A DNA stretch of 64,000 bases from NCBI RefSeq assembly GCF_003417065.2, contig NZ_QVLT01000009.1:80772-144771 (forward strand). Direction: 5' to 3'. Under the pieces are notes generated by a model that saw only the letters and a list, made by a program, of their open reading frames with translations, was not told the DNA's origin and ran no database searches. Within the stretch, counting starts at the first letter, position 1, and every line of letters begins with the position of its first letter. Origin of the DNA: Hymenobacter lapidiphilus. GTDB taxonomy: Bacteria > Bacteroidota > Bacteroidia > Cytophagales > Hymenobacteraceae. A program made the translations under genes and the position numbers. This document shows, one piece after another, positions 54,369 to 63,094 of this stretch.

Positions 54369-55091
54369 ATGCCCGACCGCACTGCCCTTACTGCCCGCCA
54401 GCAGGCTCGCCTGGCCGCTTATACCGATGCCGGCTACAACTTCGACCCCGACCGGCTGGCCGACTATACCGCCACCACCGGTTGGCGGGTGGATGACTAC
54501 GAAACCGAGCTGCCAGCCGAAGCGCCCGGCCCGCCCGCGGAGCGCGGCTCCTGGGCCGCCGCCCGCGAGGTGCTGCGCCGCTACTCGTTTCCGCCGCCCG
54601 GCCTCATCAGCGGTATTTTTCTGCCCGACCAGCCGCTGGAACAGCGCGTGATGGTGCTGCGGGCGCAGTTTCTGGGCGTTTCATTCTGGTTTGGCGTGCG
54701 CATCGGGGGCGTGACGGACGAAGTGCGGCCGCGGCCGGATGGAGGGCAGGAGCTGGTGTGGGGCTACAACTACCGCACCCTCGAAGGGCATTTCGAGCGG
54801 GGGCAGATTGAGTTTCTGGTGCACAAAGACCTGACTACTGGCCGCGTGTGGTGCCACATCCACGCCGTGTCGCAAACCGGCCGCATCCGCAACCCCTTTT
54901 ACTGGCTGGGCTTTCGGCTATTTGGCCGGCCGTTGCAGGTGCGCTTCTCCCGCCAGTCGCTGCAGCGGCTGAAGACGCAGGTGGAGCAGATGCTGCAGGA
55001 AGGCTGGCAGGCGCCGGATGCGACCGGCCCGACAGTGCAGCCCATTTCGGCCGATAAAGACGCGCAGCAGCAGCTGGACAAGAATCAGTAG
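54369..55091 (+). CDS. DUF1990 family protein
   Basis: 240 residues. Family pattern strongly present: REVLRRYSFPPPGLISGIFL, EQRVMVLRAQFLGVSFWFGV, YNYRTLEGHFERGQIEFLVH, FYWLGFRLFGRPLQVRFSRQ. Function unknown; predicted START-like fold. ATG at 54369 is preferred over an upstream one at 54324. Confidence 0.88.
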   Translation: MPDRTALTARQQARLAAYTDAGYNFDPDRLADYTATTGWRVDDYETELPAEAPGPPAERGSWAAAREVLRRYSFPPPGLISGIFLPDQPLEQRVMVLRAQFLGVSFWFGVRIGGVTDEVRPRPDGGQELVWGYNYRTLEGHFERGQIEFLVHKDLTTGRVWCHIHAVSQTGRIRNPFYWLGFRLFGRPLQVRFSRQSLQRLKTQVEQMLQEGWQAPDATGPTVQPISADKDAQQQLDKNQ

Positions 55092-55105
55092 TTTTTGCGA
55101 GAAAG

Positions 55106-55195
55106 GGTAGGGTGCGGGGCTTGGCTTCGCCCGCCGGTGAACGGAACCGCACGTTACCGTTGAACGGCGGGCGGGGACAAGCCCCGCACCCTACT
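55106..55195. repeat. Palindromic repeat, family B
   Basis: GTAGGGTGCGGGGCTTGGCT onward; right arm CGGGGACAAGCCCCGCACCC, TAC. Compensated change from GGGGCGGGG to GGGTGCGGGG in both arms. Core has two CGTTGAACGG-like words. Confidence 0.85.
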
Positions 55196-55203
55196 CGTTC
55201 TGG

Positions 55204-55869
55204 CTAGACGCCTTCCGCTGGCTCACCGCCGTTAATCATGGCCGATACTACCCCGGGCTCGTCGGTTACTTCAGACCGGAAGACGCCCACAATGTGGGCC
55301 ACCACGAAGGCTATAACGGCGTACATCGTGTACTCGTGAATGGTTTCGGCTACCTCTTTAATAGGCTCCAGGTAGTCCTCGAACACTAGTACCAGGCCTG
55401 TAACCACCATCACGGCCAGAATAATGTAGAAGGCGCGGTAGCTGTAGCGCACCCACCGGGCCCGCGAGGCGCCGGCCTCGCCCCGTGCCTCGCGGGCCCG
55501 GATGGCCGCCAGTTTGGCCGCCGTGCGCTGGCTGCCGCGCTGCCGGAAGCTCACGATAACGCGGAACGCCAGCAGGCAGGAAATGATGATGCCAGTCCAG
55601 ATATGCCAGTCCCAGATGCGGTGCGACACGATGCGGGTGAGGCCGCGCAACTCGGCGGCCGGCAGGTTCACGCCTTTCTCGGCCAGCACCTGGCTGAACT
55701 CGGGCGCCAGCGTCTTCACCTTCACAATGACGAACATAAACAGTATCGTCATCAGCTGAAACAGCACCAGGCCGGAGTTGAGCCAGTGCCAGATGCGCAG
55801 GCCCAGCGAATTGCGCTTAGGGCTGGCATTGGCGGTTGAGGAGGTAGAAACGGGCTGAACAGCGGCCAT
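55204..55869 (-). CDS. Cytochrome b/b6 domain membrane protein
   Basis: 221 residues with four predicted transmembrane helices and conserved His residues typical of bis-heme cytochrome b561-type proteins: RIWHWLNSGLVLFQLM, SHRIWDWHIWTGIIISCLLA, IHEYTMYAVIAFVVAHIVGV. A charged cytosolic loop (residues 110-135) separates halves. Probably moves electrons between quinol and an exported partner; no partner gene adjacent. Confidence 0.85.
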   Translation of the reverse strand: MAAVQPVSTSSTANASPKRNSLGLRIWHWLNSGLVLFQLMTILFMFVIVKVKTLAPEFSQVLAEKGVNLPAAELRGLTRIVSHRIWDWHIWTGIIISCLLAFRVIVSFRQRGSQRTAAKLAAIRAREARGEAGASRARWVRYSYRAFYIILAVMVVTGLVLVFEDYLEPIKEVAETIHEYTMYAVIAFVVAHIVGVFRSEVTDEPGVVSAMINGGEPAEGV

Positions 55870-56038
55870 AGTGCGGGCGAAGAAGGCGGAAAAGTATTTG
55901 GCTGGGGAAGGTACGGCGGGACCAGCAAATTTTCGACTTGAAACCGCATAAAGCCGCGGCCGCGTAACATTTAGCGGCGGCCGGAGTTCTGCTACCCATG
56001 CCCGGGGCCCACTGTCCCGACTGCTTGCCCCTTTTGTT

Positions 56039-57085
56039 ATGACCTCAGCCCAAGGCTACGCGGCTCCCGCCGCCAACGAACCTCTCGCCCCCTTCAGCTT
56101 CGAGCGCCGCGACGTGGGCCCCCACGATGTGCGCATGGACATTCTGTTCTGCGGCGTCTGCCACTCCGATATTCACCAGGCCCGCAACGAGTGGGGCAAC
56201 TCGATGTTTCCGATGGTGCCCGGCCACGAAATCGTGGGCCGCGTGACGGAAGTCGGTGCCCATGTAAAGAACTTTAAAGTGGGCGATTTGGCCGGTGTCG
56301 GCTGTATGGTCGACTCGTGCCAGCACTGCGCCGAGTGCAACGAGGGCCTGGAGCAGTACTGCGACAATGGCTTCGTGGGCACCTACACCAGCAAAGACAA
56401 AGACGGCTCGGTAACCCAGGGCGGCTACTCGAACAACATTGTGGTGACCGAGAAATTCGTGCTCCGCGTGTCCGAGAAGCTTGATTTGGCCCGCGTGGCC
56501 CCGCTGCTATGCGCCGGCATCACCACCTGGTCGCCGTTGCGCCAGTGGAACGCCAAGGCCGGCGACCGGGTAGCCGTCATCGGCCTCGGCGGCCTGGGCC
56601 ACATGGCCGTAAAATTTGCCGCCGCCATGGGCTGCGAAGTAACCGTGCTCAGCACTTCGCCCGACAAAGAAGACGATGCCAAAGCCCTCGGCGCCCACAA
56701 ATTTGTGGTAACCAAGGAAAAAGGCGCGATGGAAGGCATTAGCAACTACTTCGACCTGATTATCAACACCGTATCGGCCCCCATCGACCTGATGCTCTAC
56801 GTGGCCAGCCTGCGCCTCGACGGCACCATGGTGCTGCTCGGCGTACCGCCTGAGCCGGCTCAGTTGCACGCCTTCAACCTGATTGCCAAGCGCCGCCGCA
56901 TTGCCGGCTCGCTCATTGGCGGCATCCAGGAAACCCAGGAAATGCTAGACTTCTGCGCCGAACACAACGTGATGAGCGACGTGGAAGTTATCAACATCGA
57001 CTACATCAACGAGGCCTACGAGCGCATGATGAAGTCCGACGTGAAGTACCGCTTCGTGATTGATATGGAGAGCCTGAAAGGGTAG
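56039..57085 (+). CDS. NAD(P)-dependent zinc alcohol dehydrogenase
   Basis: Medium-chain dehydrogenase (348 aa) of the cinnamyl-alcohol/YahK-type branch, probably reducing aldehydes with NADPH. Catalytic zinc ligands CGVCHSDIHQARNEWG and PGHEIVGRV; structural zinc VDSCQHCAECNEGLEQYC; cofactor motif VIGLGGLGHMAVKFAAAMG. Complete. Confidence 0.95.
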   Translation: MTSAQGYAAPAANEPLAPFSFERRDVGPHDVRMDILFCGVCHSDIHQARNEWGNSMFPMVPGHEIVGRVTEVGAHVKNFKVGDLAGVGCMVDSCQHCAECNEGLEQYCDNGFVGTYTSKDKDGSVTQGGYSNNIVVTEKFVLRVSEKLDLARVAPLLCAGITTWSPLRQWNAKAGDRVAVIGLGGLGHMAVKFAAAMGCEVTVLSTSPDKEDDAKALGAHKFVVTKEKGAMEGISNYFDLIINTVSAPIDLMLYVASLRLDGTMVLLGVPPEPAQLHAFNLIAKRRRIAGSLIGGIQETQEMLDFCAEHNVMSDVEVINIDYINEAYERMMKSDVKYRFVIDMESLKG

Positions 57086-57104
57086 CTGTTATCGGGTGAT
57101 GGGT

Positions 57105-57227
57105 AAACGAAATCGTCTGTCATCCTGAGCAAAGCGAAGGACTGTTACGCCATGATAAACCGTTTTTACGGTCGTTCTAGCGTAATAAGGTCCTTCGCTT
57201 TACTCAGGATGACAGACGATTTCGTTT
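57105..57227. repeat. Palindromic repeat, family A, extended arms
   Basis: Outer perfect stem of about 25 bp starting AAACGAAATCGTCTGTCATC and ending with its complement GATGACAGACGATTTCGTTT. Inner arms GCGAAGGAC and GTCCTTCGC. Core ACCGTTTTTACGGT hairpin. Between convergent genes, where it may terminate both. Confidence 0.88.
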
Positions 57228-57244
57228 GCGTGCTTTTCAGCTCT

Positions 57245-58786
57245 CTAAAGTTTTCCGAACACGTACGAATCAGCCTCCACGTAGTCGTTGGCGCGCATTT
57301 CCAATGATTTTACGCGGCCGTTTTCCACTTCAAACTTGGCCGGCAGCACGCCGAACACGAGGTCGGAGTAGGTGGCGCGGAACTCCTGGCCGTCCATGTA
57401 GTCAAGCGTGGCGGTGAGGCCGGGATGGGTGGGCAGCGTCACGAGCAGTTGCTTGCCTTTCTGGGTTACCTGGATGCGGCCGAACAGTGGGTTGTCGAAC
57501 TCGCCCACGTAGGCTTTGAGGGGCAGCGGGGCCTTGGCTTTTTTGGCCACGCGGGCGGCCAGGGCCAGCGTTGGGTCGGGGCCGGCGGCCAGTTCGCCGG
57601 CGCGGCGGCGGGCCAGCAGCTGGGCGCTACGGTCGATGTAGGGCACGCCCAGGTAGGCATCCAGAATCTGGTAGCGCAGCGCCTCAAAGAAGCTCTGGTT
57701 GTCGTTGTTGGTGAGCACGGCCAGGCCCAGGCCCGCCTCGGGCACGAAGCACACGTTGCTTACCTGCCCCGAAGCGCCGCCCGTGTGCCAGTACACCTGC
57801 CGCCCGTTGTAGTCGGCCGACTCCACGCCCAGCGCGTAGGTCACGAAATGGGTAGGAAACAGCGGCGACTTGCGGCTACTGATGATGGTGTTGGCGTCGC
57901 GGGTTTTGCGCAGCGCCGCCCAAGGCAGCACCTGCCGGCCCTCGTAGCGGCCACTATCGAGCTGGAAACGCAGCCAATGGGTCAGGTCGCTGACGTTGGA
58001 GGCCATGCTGGCGCAGGGACCCATGTTGTCCCAGTTGTCGAACTGCACCTTGGCCAGCGGCCCGAACGTGTTGGAGTAAGCCGTGGCAATATTGGGCTGT
58101 TTGGCGAATTCGAGCGACGAAACGAAGGTGCTTTTCATGCCCAGAGGCTGGAGCAGGTTCTGGCGCACGTAATCCTCCCAACTCGTGCCGGTAACGGCCG
58201 GAATAACCTCGCCGGCCGCTACGAAGCCCGAGTTGCAGTAGCCATAATCCTTACGGAACTCGCGGGTGGGCTTCATCAACCGCATCCGACTCACGATGTC
58301 GGCGCGCTCCAAGTTGGATTTGAAGAAGCTGAAGTCGCCCTGGAACGTCTTAAAGCCCAGGTGATGGCTCAGCAAGTCGCGCACCGTGACGAGGCGGGTG
58401 CTGGTGGAGTCGTAGAGCCGGAAATCGGGCAGATACTTGGTTACGCGGTCGTCGAGGCTGATTTTCTTCTCGCCATCGAGCTTGGCCAGCGCCGTGCCGG
58501 TGAACAGCTTGGTGTTGGAGGCAATCATGAACAGCGTCTGCTCATCCACGAGGGCCGGTTTGCCTACCTCACGTACCCCGTAGCCCTTCTGGACCACCGT
58601 CTGTCCGTCCTTCACCACCACCACGGCCAGCCCCGGAATGTTCCACTGGCGCATCCCGCGCCGCACATAACTGTCAAGACTGTCGGTAAGGAAGCGGTTG
58701 GGCGCGGAAGTTTGCGCGTGGGCGGCGGTAGCAGCGCCCAGCAGCAGAGCGGCAGTAGTTATTCGGAGGAAAGTAGGGGTGGGCAT
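57245..58786 (-). CDS. Exported beta-lactamase-like serine hydrolase
   Basis: 513 residues: signal peptide to about 24 (LLLGAATAAHAQ), class C beta-lactamase-like domain with SxxK (IASNTKLF) near 92, YxN (GYCNSGF) near 180, and HTGGASG near 335, then a C-terminal DUF3471-like beta domain (residues 420-513). Likely a peptidase or esterase, not a true resistance enzyme, as is common in this family. Confidence 0.93.
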   Translation of the reverse strand: MPTPTFLRITTAALLLGAATAAHAQTSAPNRFLTDSLDSYVRRGMRQWNIPGLAVVVVKDGQTVVQKGYGVREVGKPALVDEQTLFMIASNTKLFTGTALAKLDGEKKISLDDRVTKYLPDFRLYDSTSTRLVTVRDLLSHHLGFKTFQGDFSFFKSNLERADIVSRMRLMKPTREFRKDYGYCNSGFVAAGEVIPAVTGTSWEDYVRQNLLQPLGMKSTFVSSLEFAKQPNIATAYSNTFGPLAKVQFDNWDNMGPCASMASNVSDLTHWLRFQLDSGRYEGRQVLPWAALRKTRDANTIISSRKSPLFPTHFVTYALGVESADYNGRQVYWHTGGASGQVSNVCFVPEAGLGLAVLTNNDNQSFFEALRYQILDAYLGVPYIDRSAQLLARRRAGELAAGPDPTLALAARVAKKAKAPLPLKAYVGEFDNPLFGRIQVTQKGKQLLVTLPTHPGLTATLDYMDGQEFRATYSDLVFGVLPAKFEVENGRVKSLEMRANDYVEADSYVFGKL

Positions 58787-58816
58787 TGAGGGACTGGTGG
58801 GATTTGGGGATAAAAG

Positions 58817-58860
58817 AACGTCATGCTGAGCGAAGCCGAAGCATCTCTACTGCATCGTTG
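58817..58860. repeat. Solitary left half of a family A variant
   Basis: GAACGTCATGCTGAGCGAAG, CCGAAGCATCTCTACTGCAT with no right arm; a family B element follows directly at 58899. Confidence 0.6.
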
Positions 58861-58898
58861 TAAAAGTAACGCCTGTTGATTGGGTTTACATCAGTGCG

Positions 58899-59003
58899 CT
58901 GTAGGGGCGGCTTTTCCCCGCCCGCCTTTGAACAATGCGCCCGTCACTGGTTGCAACGATTCTGTTCAACGGCGGGCGGGGGCAAGCCCCGCCCCTACGT
59001 CGT
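58899..59003. repeat. Palindromic repeat, family B
   Basis: CTGTAGGGGCGGCTTTTCCC onward; right arm GGGGGCAAGCCCCGCCCCTA, CGTC. Core includes CTGTTCAACGG. Confidence 0.85.
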
Positions 59004-59019
59004 TCTTTCCAAACCCCGG

Positions 59020-59511
59020 TTATTCCTTCTCCACCGGAAACTCAAACTCGCCTTCCAGCGTGAAGCGGCGGGCGCCGCGGCCGACTTCGCAGACCTGACA
59101 GCGGTAGGTGCCGCGTATCCAATGGCGCTCGGCATTCACGCCGGTAATCACCACCTGGCCTGGGTTGTCGGAGCACGATTTGGAGTAGGCTGATAGGGCG
59201 TTGTAGCGGTAGGAGGCGTCGCGGTTGCGGCCGCTCAGGATTTCCTGGAACTTGTAGGTATCGACTTTGATAGGGAACCGGTCGATGATGATGTTGAGCC
59301 CCTGCCCGTCGGGGTCGTCGGCGCGCACGATATTGAGGCGCAAAGCCCGGTCTTCACTGAGGAAAAAGCGCGAGCTGAGCGTATCGGCGGGCACGTTTTT
59401 GCCATCGATACGCAGCGTGAGGTGGCGAATGGGGGTGGCCGGGGGCGAAGGAGCCGTAGTGGGGGCCGCGCCCAGCAACGGCAGCAGCAACAGCGGAAAA
59501 AAGCGTTTCAT
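59020..59511 (-). CDS. Hypothetical exported protein
   Basis: 163 residues. Signal peptide MKRFFPLLLLPLLGAAPTTA. Small beta-rich body (LTLRIDGKNVPADTLSSRFF, IIIDRFPIKVDTYKFQEI) with a CQVCEVG motif near 145 and a further Cys at SKSCSDNPG. No family recognised. ATG 59511; longer frame extends into the family C repeat. Confidence 0.78.
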   Translation of the reverse strand: MKRFFPLLLLPLLGAAPTTAPSPPATPIRHLTLRIDGKNVPADTLSSRFFLSEDRALRLNIVRADDPDGQGLNIIIDRFPIKVDTYKFQEILSGRNRDASYRYNALSAYSKSCSDNPGQVVITGVNAERHWIRGTYRCQVCEVGRGARRFTLEGEFEFPVEKE

Positions 59512-59577
59512 GGAAGCAGCAGAAACAAGAACCAGCCCAGAAACTACGAAAAAAACGGCTGCAACCTGCTGAACGGT

Positions 59578-59671
59578 GTAGAGACGCATCATTTTGCGTC
59601 TCGTCGTTGCTGATGTTGACCGTTCTACATAGGTTGTTCAACGACGAGACGCAAAAAATGTTGCGTCTCTA
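59578..59671. repeat. Palindromic repeat, family C
   Basis: GTAGAGACGCATCATTTTGC, GTCTCGTCGTT on the left; CAACGACGAGACGCAAAAAA, TGTTGCGTCTCTAC on the right. Core GCTGATGTTG, as in the copies at 41751 and 50351. Confidence 0.88.
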
Positions 59672-59715
59672 CGCTATTTTGGAAGCCCCCTACATCTATT
59701 CAGCTAACCACGCTT

Positions 59716-60783
59716 CTACAACTGCACCCCGAACTTCTGGCCCAGGCTTTCCAGGTCGCGTAGCACCGGCTCCAGCAGCGGAATGCCGTCCAGCAGGCGT
59801 ACGGCGGCGGTTTCGCGCTCCGGGTCGCCGGGGATGAGCACGCGCTGGCCGGGCGTGGCGCGGGCGGCGCGGAAGGTAGTAATCCAGTTGTCCATATCGG
59901 CCTTGAACTCGGCGGCGGGGCGGAAGGCATCCACCCGCATGGCCCCGAAAAAGTGGCCCAGACCCTGCCCCACGGGGTTGGCCGCCGGCTGCAGAAACGC
60001 CACGAACGGCGGCACCCAGGGCCCATAGTTGGCTCCGCTGAGTACGGCCGAGAAAATATCGACCACCGCGCCCAGCCCGTAGCCCTTGTGCGAGCCGGTG
60101 GCCCCACCCAGCGGCAGCAGCGCCCCGCCGTTTTTCACGGCGTTAGGGTCGGTCGAGCCTGCGCCGGCCGCGTCCTGGGCCCAGCCTTCGGGAATGGGCT
60201 GCTGCTTGCGCTGGGCAATTTCGAGCTTGCCGTTGGCGGCGGTGGTGGTGGCCATGTCGAGCACGAAATCGGGCTGCTGGTCGGCGGGCACGGCTACGGC
60301 AATCGGGTTGGTGCCCAGCAGCCGGTCCAGCGAGTGGGTGGGCGCTACTAGGGGTGAGGCGTTGGTCATGGCTATGCCAATCATGTCGTGGGCCAGCGGC
60401 AGCATGGCGTGGTAGCCGGCAATGCCAAAGTGGTTGGAGTTCTTTACCGAAACCCAGCCGGTGCCCACCTGCCGGGCCTTGTCCATGGCCACGCGCATGG
60501 CCCGCGGCCCGACTACCAGCCCCAGGCCCCCGTCGCCATCTACCACGGCCGTGCTGGGCGTTTCGTACGTGACGCCCACCCGGGGCGTGGCGTTGATGCG
60601 GCCGGCTTCCCAGAGGCGCACGTAGCCAATCAGCCGGGCCACGCCGTGCGAATCCACCCCCCGCAAGTCAGCCGACAGCAGCGTTTCGGTGGCCAGCAGG
60701 GCGTCCTCTTCGGGGCAACCCATGGCCCGGAACACGGACTCGGCAAAGGCGAAAAGCTGGGAGTAGGGAAGCGTGGTAGTCAT
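59716..60783 (-). CDS. Ldh family (malate/L-lactate/ureidoglycolate-type) dehydrogenase
   Basis: 355-residue NAD(P)-dependent 2-hydroxyacid oxidoreductase of the MDH2/LDH2 fold. Signatures: LLSADLRGVDSHGVARLIGY near 37 (catalytic His), VSVKNSNHFGIAGYHAML near 110, LGTNPIAVAVPA and LDMATTTAANGKLE near 170, GSHKGYGLGAVVDIFSAVLS near 230. Substrate is uncertain among malate, lactate and similar. Confidence 0.93.
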   Translation of the reverse strand: MTTTLPYSQLFAFAESVFRAMGCPEEDALLATETLLSADLRGVDSHGVARLIGYVRLWEAGRINATPRVGVTYETPSTAVVDGDGGLGLVVGPRAMRVAMDKARQVGTGWVSVKNSNHFGIAGYHAMLPLAHDMIGIAMTNASPLVAPTHSLDRLLGTNPIAVAVPADQQPDFVLDMATTTAANGKLEIAQRKQQPIPEGWAQDAAGAGSTDPNAVKNGGALLPLGGATGSHKGYGLGAVVDIFSAVLSGANYGPWVPPFVAFLQPAANPVGQGLGHFFGAMRVDAFRPAAEFKADMDNWITTFRAARATPGQRVLIPGDPERETAAVRLLDGIPLLEPVLRDLESLGQKFGVQL

Positions 60784-60803
60784 AGATAGGGAGAGGATGA
60801 AGG

Positions 60804-60922
60804 CACGACGTAGGGGCGGGGCTTGCCCCCGCCCGCCGTTTGCACCGTTTCAACGATTCTATTCAACGATTCTGTTCAACGGCGCGAATGGCGGGCGGGG
60901 ACAAGCCCCGCCCCTACGTCGT
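60804..60922. repeat. Palindromic repeat, family B
   Basis: ACGACGTAGGGGCGGGGCTT onward; right arm ACAAGCCCCGCCCCTACGTC, GT. Core has CAACGATTCTATTCAACGAT, TCTGTTCAACGG, a tandem ACGATTCTxTTCA. Confidence 0.88.
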
Positions 60923-60929
60923 CCAGATG

Positions 60930-61865
60930 TTATAACATTTCGGCTAGCAAACCCTCTTTGAGGGCATAAGCCGAGGTGCGGATGCGGGTCAGGCCGGTTA
61001 GGTTGAGCACGTAGTCAATCAGAATGGCGGCCACCACCAGCATATCGGCGCGCATGGGCAGGATGCCGGGCAGGGCCTGGCGCTGCTCGTGGTTGAGGGT
61101 GAGCATCTGGGTATAGCTGTGGCGGAAGCTGCTAAGCGCCAGTTCGGTGCTCGGCGGCAGCTCGGCCTCGGGGCGCAACTGGCCCAGCTGCATATCGGCC
61201 AGACTGTCGAAGCTGCCCGAGGCGCCTATCAGGCTCGTCGGCGGAAACTTGGCCAGGGCGGCCGTTAGCGGGGCCAGGGTTTCGGCCAGATACTGCTGCT
61301 CGGCAACAATGGCCTCGGCGGGCATGATGCCGCTGGGCTCCGGGAAAAACCGGTCGAGCAGGCGCTGGGCCCCGATTTCAAAGCTGCGCTTCCAGAAAAT
61401 AGTGGTGTCGTTGGCCAGGATGAACTCCACCGAGCCGCCGCCGATATCCATGATTAGGTGACGCTCGGCTCCCAGTGGCACGGCCTGCCGCACGCCGGCG
61501 CAAATCAGCTCGGCCTCCCGGTCGCCGCCAATCACCTCGACCTGAATACCGGTTTGCTCGAAGATGTCCTTGACCAGTTCGGGGCCGTTTTCGGTTACGC
61601 GCATGGCGCTGGTGGCCGTGGCCCGCACGTCGGTTACCTGGTGCAGTTCAATTTCCTCGCGGAAGCCCAGCAGCGCATGCAGGGCCCGCTCGTAAGCCGG
61701 CTCGGCAATACGGCCCGCGCTGATGCCGCCCTCACCCAGCCGCACGCCTACTTTGGTTCGCAACAACGGGCGTGGGGCCGTCTGGCCGTCGTCGGACAGC
61801 TCCACAATCAGTAGGTGAAACGTGTTGGTGCCCATGTCAATCAGGGCAAGGCGGCGGTGGGACAT
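60930..61865 (-). CDS. Ppx/GppA family phosphatase
   Basis: Exopolyphosphatase/pppGpp phosphatase-like protein, 311 aa (the short form with only the two ASKHA actin-like domains, no HD domain). Motifs: LALIDMGTNTFHLLIVELSD at the N-terminus, ATSAMRVTENG near 110, LIMDIGGGSVEFILANDTTI near 145. ATG 61865. Confidence 0.93.
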   Translation of the reverse strand: MSHRRLALIDMGTNTFHLLIVELSDDGQTAPRPLLRTKVGVRLGEGGISAGRIAEPAYERALHALLGFREEIELHQVTDVRATATSAMRVTENGPELVKDIFEQTGIQVEVIGGDREAELICAGVRQAVPLGAERHLIMDIGGGSVEFILANDTTIFWKRSFEIGAQRLLDRFFPEPSGIMPAEAIVAEQQYLAETLAPLTAALAKFPPTSLIGASGSFDSLADMQLGQLRPEAELPPSTELALSSFRHSYTQMLTLNHEQRQALPGILPMRADMLVVAAILIDYVLNLTGLTRIRTSAYALKEGLLAEML

Positions 61866-61901
61866 GGGTTGGGCTGTGTTTTTAGGATGCTTAATAGACG
61901 G

Positions 61902-61989
61902 TGTAGGGGCGGGGCTTGTCCCCGCCCGCCATTGCACGGAAACGGCTGCTATTGTTCAACGGCGGGCGGGGACAAGCCCCGCCCCTACA
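61902..61989. repeat. Palindromic repeat, family B
   Basis: TGTAGGGGCGGGGCTTGTCC onward; right arm GGGGACAAGCCCCGCCCCTA, CA. Between the Ppx/GppA gene and the methyltransferase gene. Confidence 0.88.
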
Positions 61990-62016
61990 TCGACCTAGTT
62001 GCCTGCCAAAAACCTG

Positions 62017-62901
62017 CTACGTGGCGAACCGGCAGAAGGTGCCCAGCGGAAGCTTACGGGCTCCGGCGTCGTGCAGGTAAATCTCCCCGATTTCGCGCTT
62101 ATCGCGCATCGTGGGGAAAATTTCGCTTACTAGGTTGTCCAGAATCAGGGCCGAGAAACCGAGCGAGTAGAGGTTGACGAGGAAGAAGTGGTCTTCAGGG
62201 TCGAGGAGCTGCTGGCAGAGTTTGAGCATCTCGTTGAGCTCGTCTTCGAGCTGCCACTTTTCGCCGTTGGGGCCGCGGCCGTAGGCAGGCGGGTCGAGGA
62301 TGAGGCCCTGGTACTTGCTGCCGCGCTTCACCTCGCGCTTCACGTACTTCATGGCGTCCTCTACCAGCCAGCGTACCCCATCAATGCCCGAAGCCTCCAT
62401 GTTGTCGCGGGCCCAGAAGTTGACCTGCTTCACCGAATCGAGGTGCGTAACATCGGCACCGGCGGCGCGGGCGGCCAGCGTGGCCGCGCCGGTGTAGGCA
62501 AACAGGTTGAGCACCCGCGGCAGGGCCGCTTTGCGCCGCCGCGTTTCGTTGTAGATGAACTGCCAGTTGGGGTCCTGCTCCGGAAACAGGCCCACATGCT
62601 TGAACGACGACATGCCCAGCCGGAAGCGCAGCTTCAGGCCGTCAGGCCGCTCGTAATTGATGTGCCACTGCTCGGGCGTGCCGGGCTTTATTTTCCACTG
62701 GCCGCGCTCCTGGCTGCCTTTCTCGCGGGTGAAAATGGCGTTGGCGCGCTGCCACTCCGAGGCCGGCAGGTGCGGGTCCCAGATGGCCTGCGGCTCGGGG
62801 CGGGCCAGTACGTGCTGGCCGAAACGCTCCAGCTTCTCGAAGTTGCCCGCGTCGAGCAGTTCGTAATCGGCCCAGGGGCTCGTGGTAAGGAAAGTATACA
62901 T
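62017..62901 (-). CDS. Class I SAM-dependent methyltransferase (rRNA m5C/RlmK type)
   Basis: 294 residues. SAM-binding motif LNLFAYTGAATLAARAAGAD near 168, the acidic loop VTHLDSVKQVNFWARDN, and catalytic LILDPPAYGRG near 235. This resembles the RlmI/RlmK group acting on 23S rRNA, but no PUA domain is present, so the target is uncertain. ATG 62901, 8 bp after a TACCTTTG box. Confidence 0.88.
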   Translation of the reverse strand: MYTFLTTSPWADYELLDAGNFEKLERFGQHVLARPEPQAIWDPHLPASEWQRANAIFTREKGSQERGQWKIKPGTPEQWHINYERPDGLKLRFRLGMSSFKHVGLFPEQDPNWQFIYNETRRRKAALPRVLNLFAYTGAATLAARAAGADVTHLDSVKQVNFWARDNMEASGIDGVRWLVEDAMKYVKREVKRGSKYQGLILDPPAYGRGPNGEKWQLEDELNEMLKLCQQLLDPEDHFFLVNLYSLGFSALILDNLVSEIFPTMRDKREIGEIYLHDAGARKLPLGTFCRFAT

Positions 62902-62909
62902 GCTAGACG

Positions 62910-62917
62910 CAAAGGTA
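62910..62917 (-). promoter_or_regulatory. -7 element, nearly leaderless start
   Basis: TACCTTTG on the minus strand ends 8 bp before the methyltransferase ATG. The -33 box is not clear. Confidence 0.55.
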
Positions 62918-62943
62918 AGCGAGACCAGTTTAGTGGGCAGAGG

Positions 62944-63063
62944 AACGACGTAGGGGCGGGGCTTGCCCCCGCCCGCCATGCGCGCCGTTGAATAAAATCG
63001 TTGAAACAGAGTTGTTGAAACGGTGCAAACGGCGGGCGGGGGCAGCCCCGCCCCTGCGTCGTG
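62944..63063. repeat. Palindromic repeat, family B, between divergent promoters
   Basis: AACGACGTAGGGGCGGGGCT onward; right arm GGGGGCAGCCCCGCCCCTGC, GTCGT. Core holds GTTGAATAAAATCGTTGAAA, CAGAGTTGTTGAAACGG. It lies between two divergent near-leaderless promoters (62910 and 63082). Confidence 0.85.
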
Positions 63064-63081
63064 CCTCCTTTACCCAACCCC

Positions 63082-63089
63082 TACCTTTG
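63082..63089 (+). promoter_or_regulatory. -7 element of dapF, leaderless start
   Basis: TACCTTTG is 5 bp before the dapF ATG at 63095. Transcription would start at about the start codon. Confidence 0.6.
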
Positions 63090-63094
63090 CCTTT

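Noticed and set aside
57425..58789. Plus-strand open frame of 454 codons over the serine hydrolase
   Set aside because: Antisense shadow; the minus strand has SxxK, YxN and HTGG motifs.
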